DNA from: Yamagishiella unicocca
Taxonomy: Eukaryota > Chlorophyta > Chlorophyceae > Chlamydomonadales > Volvocaceae
Direction: 5' to 3'
DNA length: 64,000 bases
Assembly (NCBI GenBank): GCA_003116995.1
Contig: BDSL01000043.1
Span: 248,001-312,000, forward strand
Shown: one piece after another, positions 47,984 to 59,713 of the stretch
How the letters are laid out: the number at the start of each line of letters is the position of its first letter
How positions within the stretch are numbered: position 1 is the stretch's first letter
Position numbers and translations under genes: made by a program
The notes under the pieces: generated by a model
Database searches by the model: none
Told to the model about the DNA's origin: nothing
Seen by the model: the letters and a program-made list of their open reading frames with translations, nothing else

Positions 47984-50900
47984 TCACGCGCGCGGTTTGC
48001 GCACTGCCAGCAGCTTGATGTCGAACAGCAGCGTCCGGTTGAAGTCCTGGAGCGTTTGGTTGTCCAGCACGAAGTCCAGCGCGCGCTGACCCCCCAGCTC
48101 CGATGGCTGCGGGCCGTACCTGCTCGGACAGGGCAGGGTAAACCAAACAGGATCAGACAGGATTAGGCGAATCAGGAGCCACAGGACGCACACAACACAA
48201 CCCCACCCTCTTCCCCGCCTTGACACTCACCCCCACCCCCACCTGTACCGCGATGACCGCGATGGCCGCTCTCCCATAGCGCACCAACTCCCACAGTTTT
48301 CCTGCTAGCGCCCAAAACCGATTCTGCGAAAACTTTACGTGCGTCGCGTGGGGTCCTCGCTTCTTTTCGTCTCGGGGTCCTCGCCGTAGCCGATATAGCT
48401 TAGCCGCCAAAGGTCATCTTACGACCTTCGGCTTTCGTATCCCCAACCCAGTTCTCCAGCATGCATCTCAGAACTGCTGTTTTTAAACGGCTTTTTTCGG
48501 ACATCCACGGGTTTCCCTCGAACCCCACCTGTACTTGTAGATCTTCAGGTCCTGAGAGAAGAACTCCGAGGTGAAGCGCTGGCTCCTGTCCAGAGGGTAG
48601 CCCAGCTCTTGCAGCTCGCCGGGGACAACCACGCGCACGATGCCTGTGTGCGTGTGTATGCGTGCGTGTGCGCGTGTATGTGTGCGTGTGCGTGTGCGTG
48701 CGGGGGGGAAGGGAGGGGGCGGGGGGTGGGGGGGGCCAAAGAAGACCCGGTTACACGACGTAGGAAACGGAGGGCAGAAACGGAGGGCAGGGGATGGTGA
48801 GAAGACCCGGAGGGGCTGGGGGGGGTTGCAAGAAGACCCGAGCGGGGGGGCGCGGCGGTGGGGAGGAAGAGCGCACGGCCCTGACAACCAGGCTAGGTGC
48901 CGTCACGCCAGTGGAGGAGGGAGCCTACGATGCCCGCACCAAAGCCGCTCCGCCGCTGCTGCGCACCAGGCAGGCGGCTTGCGGTCGCATCGCGAGTTGC
49001 GCCCCAGCGCCCACAATGCTGGCGAGATCCCGTTGGCTTCGCGGCTCCCTCACGTCATTTCCGCCAGAGGGTTTTCCCCCGCCCCCTCCCCCCCACGGCT
49101 ATTCCCCAGCAGCACCAGCCCCCCTCCCCCGTCCGGCCGGAGTATCAGCATAAGGCCCTTCCGCTCAAGCCACTGCCCGACCGCGCACACATCCGTACGT
49201 ACGTTCCCGCTCATGCCACCCGCCCCGTCGAACCCCATCTCCGGCGCTCTGCGCGCTCAACCTCGCATCGCCCCCAAACGGTAAACACAAGCCAGGTCGC
49301 CAGCCATCGCCGCACGCGTCTCCCCCCTTCCCCGTACTCCACGCATCCCTCCCCCGTGCTCCACGCGGCGCGCATACACCTTTCCTTCCCTCCCGCCCCG
49401 CCGGCCCACCTCCTGCGCGCATGTTTTCCACCGCCAGCTCAAACGCCTTGATCGCCTGGGGGAGCGACAGGCCCGGGGGGGAAGGGCCGGGGAGGGGGTT
49501 TGAGGAGAATCCGCGAATCCACGGCCGACAAACCAAGGCGGTGGGAGCGGGGTTGTGGTTGGAGTGCGACTGGGTGGCTGCGTTCCGATTCTCTAACGGA
49601 CGAACCGACGTGTCATTGCCTAGATAGGAAAGCCAGCGCGGGGGCGACGAGTACGACGTCACCATGCTGGTGTCATCCCCGCTCCCTTCCCTGCTTTCCC
49701 TGGAGCCGGTCCCCCGCACCCAACGGCCCACCGGGTGTTGCGAGTAAAAATAACCCCTGGAGACCTAAGTTGGAATCCCTTTGCCAGCTTTGGATCTGCC
49801 AGGTCAGGTCACGACGGATCTCCTTGCGAAGCCCTCCCGAGCTGCCTACAGCCCCAACCACATCCTCTCCGCACTCCACGCACCTGCCCGGCCCCCAGCT
49901 TGAACTCGTACGGCTCATCCCGGACGCTGGTGTTGTCGATGCGCTGGAGAGGGCGCGGGGGCGGGGGGGAGGGGGTTTTGCAGGCGGGCGGGGGGAGGAG
50001 GGGTTTTGCAGGCGGGCGGGGGAGGGGGGAGGTGTGTTGGTGCGGGGCTGGGGGCGTGAGAGCGCAGGGCGCGAGGGCCCCTGTCTGGGGAGTGCGAAAC
50101 GTGCGGCCGCGGAGGTGGTTGCGGGGGGGGGGCCGTATAGGGCCCGGGTGGGGGGCCGGCCGGCCACCCGGAGGAGCCAGGGCAGCGAGCGAGCATCTGC
50201 GAGGGTCCAGCGGTTGCGCTTCAAGAGCCCAAGTGCTTCAGCCTGTCGTGTGCACGGTGCTTCCTATGTCGTTTAACGGGGTCTCCTTCTCGCCCACACA
50301 CCCCCCTGAACATCTGCCCTCCGTTTCCTATTTCGTGTCACGGGGTCTCCTTCTTGCTCCTCCCCCAACCGCGCGCCCGACTCCCACGTGCCGTCCGCGG
50401 GCCGCGGCTGCTCGTGCAGCAGCCCGGGGAGGAGGCGGCTCGCGACGGACTGGCCACCGCCCCACCAACGGACTGGCCACCGCCCCACCAACCTTGCCTG
50501 CATCACGGCACGGGAGCGGTAGGGTGGCGGGGTATGGGGGGGGGTTGCGAAAATGAACATATACGCGACGTGAGCAGTATAGTGGCGGGTTATTGAGGGG
50601 GGATGCAAGGCATGTAAGCGAGGTGTGATCCACCAGGTGGGGAGCTCACGGAGCTGTCTCCCCTGGCTGCCAGCAACCTCGTCGGTGTAACCCCCCCGCC
50701 CCTCACCACCTCCCCGCCCCTCACCACCTCCCCGCCCCTCACCACCTCCCCGCCCCTCACCACCTCCCCGCCCCTCACCACCTCCCCGCCCCTCACCACC
50801 TCCCCGCCCCTCACCACCTCCCCGCCCTGACAAGTGTGCGTTTCATACCGTAACCGGCCTTTCCGCCCTGCCCCCCGCCCTGCCCCCCCCTTGCTCTCCG

Positions 50901-52640
50901 CCCTGCCCTCCGCCCTGCCCCCCGCCCTGCCTCCGCCCTGTCCCCCGCCCTGCCTCCGCCTTGCCCTCCGCCCTGTCCTCCGCCCTGTCCTCCGCCCTGC
51001 CCTCCCCCTTGCCCCCCTCCTTGCCCCCGCCTTGCCCTCCCCCTTGCCCCCTCCTTGCCCTCCCCCTTGCCCCCGCCCTGCCCTCCCCCTTGCCCCCTCC
51101 TTGCCCCCGCCTTGCCCTCCCCCTTGCCCCCTCCTTGCCCTCCCCCTTGCCCCCGCCTTGCCCTCCCCCTTGCCCCCTCCTTGCCCCCCTCCTTGCCCCC
51201 GCCTTGCCCTCCCCCTTGCCCCCTCCTTGCCCTCCCCCTTGCCCCCGCCTTGCCCTCCCCTTGCCCCTCCTTGCCCCCCTCCCTGCCCCGCCTTGCCCTC
51301 CCCCTTGCCCCCTCCTTGCCCTCCCCTTGCCCCCGCCCTGCCCTCACCCTTGCCCTCACCCTTGCCCCCGCCCTGCCCTCCCCCTTGCCCCCGCCCTGCC
51401 CTCCCCCCTGTCCCCGCCCTGCCCTCCGCCACCCTGGCCGCCCCCCCGGATGTGCGCGCGACCAGGTGCCCGAAGCTTACGCACCAGCTACACTTCCCGC
51501 GTCGAGTGTCCGGTTCTTTTCTGCCCCGCCCCGCCACCCATCGGACCCACCTTGGTAGCCCTTCGTGAACCCGGCCCAGTGCACCGCCACCGTGTCGCCG
51601 GGTTGCGGCTGCGCGCCCTCACCCTCCCTGCAGCACCACGCGTCAAGATGTACGGCAATCACACGTCGGCGCGTTTGCTGGTGTGCTACGGGGAAGGCTG
51701 CTGCTGGCCGTACGGGAGGAAGGTGCTCCCGCGGCGGCGGGTGAATGGGGGCATGTGCCGGGCGGAGGTTTGGGGGGGGGCCGTGGAGCATGGGAATGTG
51801 TTTTTCGGCTTTGGGCCCCGCCGGTGGGCGGGGAGGGGGAGGGGGAGGGGTGGGTGGGTGTCACTGGGATGAGGACCGGCGGCGGTGCCCCCTATGCTGC
51901 AGCACGTGGGTGAGAAGGGGGGAGGGGGACAGCGCCGGCGCCACCGTCCGGGCCCGGCTTGGTGGCTTGTTGGCGAGCAGCCCAACAGCAGAACAGTAAA
52001 CAGGAGCTACTGTAGGCGCACACGGTGTAACGAAATATACCTAGTAGCTTAACCGCCACCCGACAAACCAAGCTTCAAAGCTATGCCTGCAAGGAAAGCC
52101 ACGTCCGCAAAGCCACATCCACAAAGCCACACCCGCATAGCCACGCCCGCCGTACTTGCCACTTATCATTTTGGCCCCTCTCCAAACATCCCCGAAACCA
52201 AACACCGCCCGCATCCGGAGCTGCATTCCATCCCCGCCACGGCAGCACCACGCCGGAGCCCCTGCCAAGCAGGGTGCCCCGATCCCGACCCCGACCCACC
52301 GGATGGTCAGGACCTTGATCCCGGACGGCAGCGTCACGAAGTCGTCGGGGATCGCGGATGCCGGCCGCACCGCGGCAGCTGACAAGGACGCAACTGCTCC
52401 AGCCAGGAGCTGCAGCGCGCCACGGCGACTATTTACATTATGGCGCTCGAGGGCCGCACCGTCCTTGCCAGTAGCTGACGAAGAGGGATTAGTATCTTCG
52501 GTTTTCAAAGCATGGCGAGGGATGTTTTTTCGGGACTGGACGCTGGCGGCAGCTAGGTGAGCCCTTGCCGGCCTGGCATCGGTGAAGGGCCGCTGGGCCC
52601 GCGTTGTTACGCCAGCGCGTGGGCTACAAAAAGATTGCAT
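47984..52640 (-). CDS. Thylakoid-lumen FKBP-type peptidyl-prolyl isomerase
   Basis: Seven exons on the minus strand (52300-52640, 51551-51627, 50370-50407, 49884-49943, 49410-49455, 48529-48643, 47984-48119) give 270 aa. Exon 1 encodes a chloroplast transit peptide followed by NSRRGALQLLAGAVASLSAA and PASA, a twin-arginine lumen signal with an AxA site. The isomerase part reads QPGDTVAVHWAGFTKGYQ, EPYEFKLGAGQ, FELAVENMRAGGIVRVVVPG, GYP and GPQPSELGGQRALDFVL, ending LLFDIKLLAV. That last block is typical of the plant lumenal FKBP16/17 group. It would assist folding of lumen proteins or photosystem assembly; the client is unknown. The 38 nt third exon is assigned because the total only stays in phase with it and because its borders are good; its encoded residues are not obviously conserved. 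Confidence 0.85.
48484..48530 (-). repeat. Shared intron module A next to the donor of FKBP exon 6
   Basis: On the minus strand the donor GTGGGGTTCGAGGGAAACCC runs straight into CGTGGATGTCCGAAAAAAGC, a module A variant, beginning at the splice site itself (48528). Confidence 0.75.
48730..48775 (+). repeat. Shared intron module B near an FKBP acceptor (antisense)
   Basis: GGGCCAAAGAAGACCCGG followed by TTACACGACGTAGGAAACGG reads on the plus strand, opposite to the gene, about 90 bp from the acceptor at 48644. GTGTGCGTG-type simple repeats fill the space between. Confidence 0.6.
50694..50826. repeat. 18 bp minisatellite in an FKBP intron
   Basis: Seven or so exact copies of CCTCACCACCTCCCCGCC lie in the large intron between exons 2 and 3. 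Confidence 0.9.
50870..51425. repeat. Pyrimidine-rich minisatellite in an FKBP intron
   Basis: This stretch of over 500 bp is built from CTTGCCC, CTCC and CCTTGCCCCCGC variants with strong C/T strand bias. It creates long spurious open frames on both strands (for example Gly/Gln/Lys-rich at 50590-51537). Confidence 0.9.
51455..51530 (-). repeat. Shared intron module B next to the donor of FKBP exon 2 (sense)
   Basis: On the minus strand, AGAAAAGAACCGGACACTCG, then ACGCGGGAAGTGTAGCTGG, then TGCGTAAGCTTCGGGCACC follow about 20 bp after the donor at 51550. This is one of the most complete copies of the module. Confidence 0.75.
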
Positions 52641-53847
52641 CGTGAGTTATAGATTAATCAATCCAATTGCGCTGTGGTGTCAGCTAGGCAAAGCGTCTGC
52701 TTCCATGCTGGGCCCTACGCTCCGACGTCCCACTGACGCACAGTAACTGTAAAGCAGGGTGCAACAACCCTGTGGCGCGGCTGGAACATATTTTATACTG
52801 TGAAGGGTTAATTGTTGACTCGCCCCACATGGCAATCCTTCTTGGCGACCGTGGCGGTTGGTGGGCGTTAGACTCCTCGCCTTCCACCTTTTGGTCCGGC
52901 ATGATGAAAGCCCCCCCACTTTGCGATTTGGTTAGCGTCCGCTCAGAAATTTTCGGTAGATCGAGCATTACACAGCAGTCTTCCCGGGCTACCACTGCCG
53001 GTAACGAAGTGGACGGTATACCGGGTACACCAGGACAGAGTATGCGCCCCTTTTTGGACCGTCTGCAACAGCGTGTGAATATTGATGAGGCAATTCCGTA
53101 ACCCGTCCTGCCCCATCTTTATCAACAAGGCTGCGCTTGGTACGTGTTTGGGGGCTGTGGCCGTGTGTGGCGGCCATATGAGACAGAAGTAAGGCGGATC
53201 GTCCTCCGGGCTTGTCCGCAATGGCGTTGCCAACGTTTGCAGAACTATTGTCGAAGCATTTCTCCTATCTGAAAGGGTGCTGCTTGCCGGCAAGGCGCTG
53301 GTTGTTGGTCGTTGACACAGGTGTGCAGCCTGGCATTGGACCTAACACTGGCACACATCTTGCATAAGCCGTGCCGTGAGCGTTCCTTGGCCATCTAACC
53401 GTCTGCTGGAAACAGCTGGAAGTCTCAGGGCCGGACGGACATCAAGGGCACAAGGTGTCATGCGATACGGTGCTGAACGATGCACGAACGGCAATGCATG
53501 TACGGCAACACTGTACGGCAATGCTTCAGGCCGTGGCCAATACTAGCAATTGCATAGCTTCAGCGCACACAACGGTTTGCCTCTGAGTATTCGGCTTGCC
53601 TCCTTAGGTTCAGTCCTTAGTGATCCAGTTTAAATGTTCTGGACTGGTGGCTATGACGGTTGCTTTGCGCGAAGAGCCGCTTAGAAGCGCATATTATGGG
53701 CTGCAGTGTTAGAGCGATGCTTCTTACGCCCACGATGCTGGCGATATGAGCTATTTTGCCGAACGGGCAACCGTTCTATACTTTGGAGGAGACAGAACCT
53801 TGCTGCGATGACAATCCAAACTGAACATGGCAGCCACTGTGAAGTAG
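52641..53847. other. Shared upstream region of the divergent FKBP and PACRG-family genes
   Basis: The two genes are transcribed away from each other across 1.2 kb. Open frames inside (52684-52995 minus, 52772-53101 plus, 52943-53293 minus) overlap each other and resemble no family I can name. I see no repeat of the dispersed family and no clear TATA box. Confidence 0.5.
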
Positions 53848-56800
53848 ATGGCAGAAATTACTTACACTGGCCGGGGAAGCCGCGGTGCGCCGTCTGCTTC
53901 GCCCGGTCCGCTCCAGCGGCAGCAGCAGCAGCAGGCAGCACAAAGGCCGTCCACCGCTTCTCCTCGAATCCAAGGTCACTTTTCAGGAGCACAGGATGGG
54001 CGGTCTCCTGACAAAGGGCAGCCGTCAGCGCAGCGAATGTTGGCATTCCTTGACTCGGCGGAGCGCGCTGCGGGGGAGCCGCAGCCCATGTTCCCGGCTT
54101 CGGGGTCCATACCTAGCGCCGCTCTAGGCCATGGGGTGCGGCAGGCAGCTGGCAGTGGGCGGCAGCGGCCACAGTCTGCCGCGCAATTGCGTGCATCGGG
54201 CGGGCCTCGGCTCCAGGGCGGGGCGCAGGATGCCGCACAGCCCCCTCCTGCACGTCAGTTTGGCAGGGCGTCGTTGTTCGATCACGATACCGCCGAGCGC
54301 GCCCCACACGAAGTCCCCGGTGGGTGGCTGCTGGAACTGGTGGTGGATGTGGTGGTGGAACTGGTGGTGGCTGCTGGAGGTGGCGAATGTAGTAATGGTG
54401 ATGGCTGACATAGTTCGTGTTCGGCGCGCCCGTCTGTCGCCCACGGCCTCTGCCCTGATTGCGTTTGTCAAGCACGGCGAAGGCGGGTCACGAGCCGGGA
54501 GGGGAGGCGGGGCCGGCGGTGGGGGAGCAACCGGGCGGGTGCGGGCTCGGCGGGAGCGGGCCGAACAGTGCAACGAGAGGGGTATGAAGAGGAAGCCCAC
54601 CGACAGTAAAATGGAACCCGTGAACACTAAAACCGATTAGGAAGCGATGAAAGGACGTATGAAGATCTAGCCTGTGGGTCGGCATTGAACAGTAAAATCG
54701 GTCAGGAAACGACGAGAGGGGTGGGCAGGCGTTTTCATGGGCGGCCTGCCTTAGACTGATCAGCCTCGCACGTGTGTGTGTGCGCGTATGTGTGTCATGA
54801 CACGCGTATGTGTGTATGACACGCGTATGTGTGTATGACACGCGTGCTGTGCCCACCCCGCAGGCCCCAAGGTCCTCCGCGACCTGGACAAGCCGCGCAT
54901 GGGCTTCCCCTCCCGCCCCCCGGAGGAGTTCCTGCGCGCCGGCGAGGGCCTTACGCTGCGGCAGCGCAACAAGCTGCGGGAGCACCTGCGGAGCAACCCG
55001 GTGAACACGTGAGTGCGCTGAGCTGTCGCTTGTGGCCGCAAAGAAATTCCTCCATGGTGGGCGTCTGCTGTCGATCTGCTGTCTTGCAGCGGCGGCGGCG
55101 GCTAGCTTAACTTACGACGGCGGTAGCTGTTCCTGTCAACACGTGGCTCCATTCGTCCTGCGCTGTTGCTTGCCTATCAACACGTGGCTCCATTCGTCCT
55201 GCGCTGTTGCTTGCCTATCAACACGTGGCTCCATTCGTCCTGCGCTGTTGCTTGCCTATCAACACGTGGCTCCATTCGTCCTGCGCTGTTGCTTGCCTAT
55301 CAACACGTGGCTCCATTCGTCCTGCGCTGTTGCTTGCCTATCAACACGTGGCTCCATTCGTCCTGCGCTGTTGCTTGCCTATCAACACGTGGCTCCATTC
55401 GTCCTGCGCTGTTGCTTGCCTATCAACACGTGGCTCCATTCGTCCTGCGCTGTTGCTTGCCTATCAACACGTGGCTCCATTCGTCCTGCGCTGTTGCTTG
55501 CCTATCAACACGTGGCTCCATTCGTCCTGCGCTGTTGCTTGCCTATCAACACGTGGCTCCATTCGTCCTGCGCTGTTGCTTGCCTATCAACACGTGGCTC
55601 CATTCGTCCTGCGCTGTTGCTTGCCTATCAACACGTGGCTCCGCTTGTGCTGCGCTGTTGCTTGCCTATCAACACGTGGCTCCATTCGTCCTGCGCTGTT
55701 GCTTGCCTATCAACACGTGGCTCCACTTGTGCTGCGCTGTTGCTTGCCTATCAACACGTGGCTCCATTCGTCCTGCGCTGTTGCTTGCCTATCAACACGT
55801 GGCTCCACATGGGTTGGGTGTATGCGGAGGCTGGCCGGAGGGGCTGGATTGCTTGGCAGGGGTGGGTAGGCGGGTGATAGATGGGTCGCCCCCGCCTCTA
55901 GCCTTCGTATCCCACCCCACCCCAAATAACCCCCGCCCTGCGTCGCCGACCCCACACACCCCGGCCGCAACCCGCCGAAATCCCGCTCCGCCCTCCCATC
56001 GCCCCGCATACCGCCCCGCCCGAAGTTGATGTGCCCTTGGTGTCCGAACCCTATGCACCAGCCAGCCGGTCATGTGTCCGAAGCCTATGCGCCAGCCACT
56101 CTGACTCCAGGTGTCCGAAGCCCTACGCACCAAGCTACACATCCCACGTCGAGTAACCGGTCCTTCCTTGCAACCCCCCCCCCCCGGGCCCCCGGGTCTA
56201 CCTCGAAACCCCTCCGGGCACCCAGCGAGGCACCCTTCATCCCCGGCACCGGCGGCGTCCGCATGTCGCTGCAGTCGGCTCCGCCGCTGTCCTGGTCCTC
56301 CCGCCAGCCACTGCCTCAGAGCCTGCTGCGCGTCTACTACGACAACGGCACGCTGGACTTCGTGGCGGTGCGATGGCGAGGCAACAGGGAGGATGCGCTG
56401 GTGTGGGCGCGGTCCGTCAGCAAAGGTGGGGGGTATGAGGACGAGCAGGACGTGCACGCTGATCCGACAGCAAAGGCGGGGGGTGTTGTAACATAAAAAC
56501 CCAGAGGTGAGGGGGGAGGAGGAGGAGCACATGCACGCTGATCCGTCAGCAGAGGTGGGGGGGAGGAGGAGGAGGAGGAGGAGGATTCTAATGCCAGCCG
56601 CCATCAGCTGCAGTCCCCAGTTCGATCCTCGGACCGTGTGTACCTCTCCCCCCCGGTGACTGACTTCCCGCCCCTCCGTGCATCAGGTCCCGAGGACGGG
56701 CCCCACAACCGCAGCTACACGGCCTGGGCCCCCGAGCCGCCCTCCGAGGTGGACGCGCGCACGTGGCTGCCCATCTTCTTGGATGGTGTACGAGAGTACG

Positions 56801-58487
56801 AGGAGCCGTACAGGTTCCTGGCGATCCGCGGGGCTGAGGAGTTGCTGCTGAAGACGGGCGATAAGTAAGCGATGCAGGGGTAGAGATGTGGGGAATGGTG
56901 TTTCGCTGAGTCGGACAAATTCCGTCCATACGACGAGGACGCACAATTGATGTCACTGTGACACTTTAAGAGTGTACGTTCCCCAAACCTGCTGCGTCGG
57001 GTACGGGCTTGGTGTTCTGTGTGTGTGTGGGGGGGGGGTATACAATAAATCCGCGAATACCCGTGTGTGTGGGGTTACAATAAAAGAACCTGTAACTCGA
57101 CTGAGGAAATGGAAATGTAGTGTGTGGGGGGGGGAGTGTAGGGGGGCGTGACGGGGGGTGCCGGGTGTGTGGGGCGAGGGATGTATGAGAGGGAAACCCG
57201 TGTATCGGCACTGGACATTGAAATTTGGGAGGGGGATGCGGTGAAGGGGGGAAAGGTTTGACCAAGCTGAAGGCCACGCGGTGCCAAAAGCTGTACCCCC
57301 GCTCGCCCCTCCCCTTCCTCCTCCCTCATGCCCTCCGCGGCTCCCCTTCCCTCATGCTCTCCCCGTCCCCCCCGTCCCTCATACCCCTCTCTTTCCCCCC
57401 CGACCGTGTGCGCCAACTATCGCGTCCACGGTTTTTACGCCACCCCCCCAGCCTGCACACCTTCGCTGACGCCCTGGTGTCGCCGTTCAAGTCCGTGCTG
57501 GACACCCGGGAGCCCACCACCGTGGCGGTGGCGCTTCAGCTGATGATGACGACGCTGGCGGTCGACCCACGGGTCGCTGTCGAGTGGGCGCCGCACTACT
57601 GGCAGTTCGCGCAGGTGCGGCAGCTCAAGGGGGCCCTGGCAGCAAAGGGGGGCGCGGGTGCGGCGGCTCAAGGGCCGGGAGCCTGGCAGCAAAGGGGGGC
57701 GCAGGGCAGGGCGGTGTGGCCATGGGGGGGCAGTCCATGACATGCTTGGATGTGTGTTTCCCTTTTTTTCAACCATTCGGAAGGTTTGTCCGTCGTTTGT
57801 GTGTTTTAGTGTTGCTGTGTTGGGGTGGCGAGGAGATGGAAGGGGGGAGACCGGGAGGGAGCGAGGGTGGGCGGGTGGGTTGACGTAGGAAGTGAGCCAC
57901 CGCATGGGGAGCGCGCGAGGGGGTCCAGGGCGGGCGGGCAGAGTGGGGCGGAGTGGGGCGCTAATGTCGCCATGCATAGCGTGGCTTCTTCACTCCAGGG
58001 TATCGTATATAATGGAACGAGAACCCTGACCCTGTGAGCATCTCAACAGTGGCGGGAGCAGTTGATCACCACAGCCGACCCTATCCTCCTCCATCCCTCC
58101 CCCCCCTCCTGGGGTTCACCCATACCACAACCACCACCGCCATCAGCCCATCAGGCCCACGTGCCCCACAACCACCACAACCACCATCCCACGCACCCGG
58201 CGTCGCAGGTGCTCAACCTATTCCGCTCCAGGGGTGGCGCCCTGGTGGTGGACATGGGCTACAACAAGCGCGAGGTTGCTTCCTGCCGCCAGCTGGCTAA
58301 CTCCTTCATGACGGAATTTGAGCTGGCGGGGGGACACATAGCCACCGCCGCTGTACGGCGTTACTCACCGGGGCACGACCCCGCCGTCACGGACGTGAGC
58401 ATGGCGCGCGCGGCGGCCAAGGCGGCGGTGAAGGCCACTGAGGCAGGGCTCGATCCGGGGACCTTCAAGCCGTTCACGCTGTTCTGA
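53848..58487 (+). CDS. PACRG-family (parkin co-regulated) ciliary protein
   Basis: Six exons (53848-54319, 54864-55008, 56226-56425, 56687-56864, 57452-57614, 58209-58487) join in phase to 478 aa. The conserved C-terminal half reads LRVYYDNGTLDF, TWLPIFLDGVREYEEPYRFL, a HEAT-like helix pair (FKSVLDTREPTTVAVALQLM) and WQFAQVLNLFRSRGG. This follows the order of PACRG: FYxRGDxP, LPxFFDGL, PYxFxAxxG, NxRxxxVxxxLKxLQ, LPVLNxFK. PACRG proteins sit at the inner junction of ciliary doublet microtubules; the related PACRGL branch is less understood. The first exon is a low-complexity, Gln/Ser/Pro-rich extension of about 157 residues, unusual for PACRG. The ATG at 53848 directly follows an in-frame TAG, which supports it as the start. 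Which of the two branches it belongs to I cannot tell by eye. Confidence 0.78.
55128..55808. repeat. 41 bp tandem array in intron 2 of the PACRG-family gene
   Basis: About 17 head-to-tail units of 41 bp each carry CAACACGTGGCTCCATTCG, CGCTGTTGCTTGCCTAT and similar strings, with only a few variant units near 55640-55740 and 55720-55760. Each unit contains the palindrome CACGTG. The array is open in several frames, so it yields overlapping repetitive ORFs of 220-287 codons that are not genes. Confidence 0.95.
56030..56215 (-). repeat. Shared intron modules next to an acceptor in the PACRG-family gene (antisense)
   Basis: GTGTCCGAAGCC occurs at three or so places, followed by CGTCGAGTAACCGGTCCTTC and TTGCAACCCCCC, the inverse of module B. 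CGGGTCTACCTCGAAACCCC, the inverse of module A, then ends about 10 bp before the acceptor at 56225. The modules read opposite to the gene. Confidence 0.7.
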
Positions 58488-59713
58488 GGCGAGGGGCGTG
58501 GTGCAGTGGCGGGTCGGCGAGGGTGAGGGTGATGCTTGAGGGGTGAGGGCGAGGGTGATGCTTGCTGCGCGGGTTTGGCTGGGAGAGCGGTCGAGCCATG
58601 AGAGCGGCCGAGCCCAGGTGGCCGGGGTTGATTCGCCGGCGGGTAGTAGTCAGTGTTACAGTGGGCCCCAGACCAGAAGACAGAGCCATCGGGCGCATCT
58701 CCTGACACTGAAAGAGACGTGTGTAAGGTGCATCCACTCCATTAGAGGAGTCCGCGCATGGTCATACGGTATTACTGTAAGCGACGTTTTCCTTTCATCG
58801 TATGCCGGCATCGGTGCTCCTGGTGGGGAGGGGCCGCAGTGGCGGCCCTCGCGGCGTTTGATGTGCGATGTGATGCCTCTGGCGAATAATAATTCCGGTC
58901 GTCGCTGCTGGCCGCCGGTGGCATGCATGACGTAGGCCAGGCCTGGCGCGGCGTGGGCCGTCGACATCCCCCGCGGCGGCATGTGTGCGCGCCGGGTGTA
59001 AAAGAGCGTCGGGCAGCGGCGGGTGCTGTTGCAAGGCGGTGCCTTGCAAAGTGTGCGCAACGAAAGAGTACAGGAAGCACCGCTTACAGGCCGATCGCCG
59101 ATTAGCATGAGAAGCAGCTCCGATACCCCTTGCCCGCGACTCAAACGTTATGTCTCTGCCATTAGCAGGTCAGATGAAGGGGATATCAAAGGAGCCCTCC
59201 CTGATCTATCTTCCAGCCCCACTAGCTAGCTGCGCATGTGTGCATCGCCTTCATCAACCCCCTCCTGACGATCCACGGAAGACAGCGGCTAGCTAAGCAG
59301 TACGTTGGTTCGGGGAAACGTTCCTTGTCCCCCAGCCTTCTGGGCTCTGTTGAGCATTACATACAACACCTAAGTGCGGAATCCAAACGACCCATGGGCG
59401 AGCTGGCAAGGTGTAGGGCAGCTAGAGACCATAGAAGCCATATTTGGTATAAATTTAAATTTGACGGAATGAATTGTTGAAGGGTTGCCGATAGAAGAAG
59501 CTTGACTTGTCTTAATCATGCAAGGCCTGCGGCAGGGCAGTGACACGCTAAGTTCTCCTTTATATTTGACAATACTTAAAAGTATATCCTAACGAAATTG
59601 AACAAACACCGCGATGAGGGAAGGAATTACCTCGCACTACCGGTATTGGTAAAGGCTCAAAGGTTCCGGACATAATACAAACCATGCTTAAGGAGTAATA
59701 CATAGTTACTTGT
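58488..59713. other. Intergenic region, with dispersed element at 58655-58725
   Basis: It holds the 3' region of the PACRG-family gene, with a possible TGTAA polyadenylation signal at 58776-58780, about 290 nt after the stop, and the promoter of the aldo/keto reductase gene. Nothing else is recognised. Confidence 0.5.
58655..58725 (+). repeat. Dispersed GTTACAGTGGGCCCC element
   Basis: This is the sixth copy in the window: GTTACAGTGGGCCCCAGACC, AGAGCCATCGGGCGCATCTC and CTGACACTGAAAGAGACG. The match to the longer copies ends after about 70 bp. Confidence 0.75.

Noticed and set aside
50590..51872. Gly/Gln/Lys- and Pro/Leu/Ala-rich frames of 180-315 codons on both strands
   Set aside because: They follow from a strand-biased C/T minisatellite within an FKBP intron.
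54124..54627. 167-codon minus-strand frame starting MFTGSILLSVG
   Set aside because: It is antisense to the first exon of the PACRG-family gene and runs into its first intron. The plus strand has phased exons and a donor, and the minus frame has no family resemblance.
55128..55808. CRISPR array
   Set aside because: The units are contiguous identical 41-mers without unique spacers, and the genome is eukaryotic.
55032..56029. Overlapping 220-287 codon frames with CLSTRGSIRPALLLAYQ-type repeats
   Set aside because: The 41 bp array lacks stops in several frames, and it lies in an intron between well-phased PACRG-family exons.
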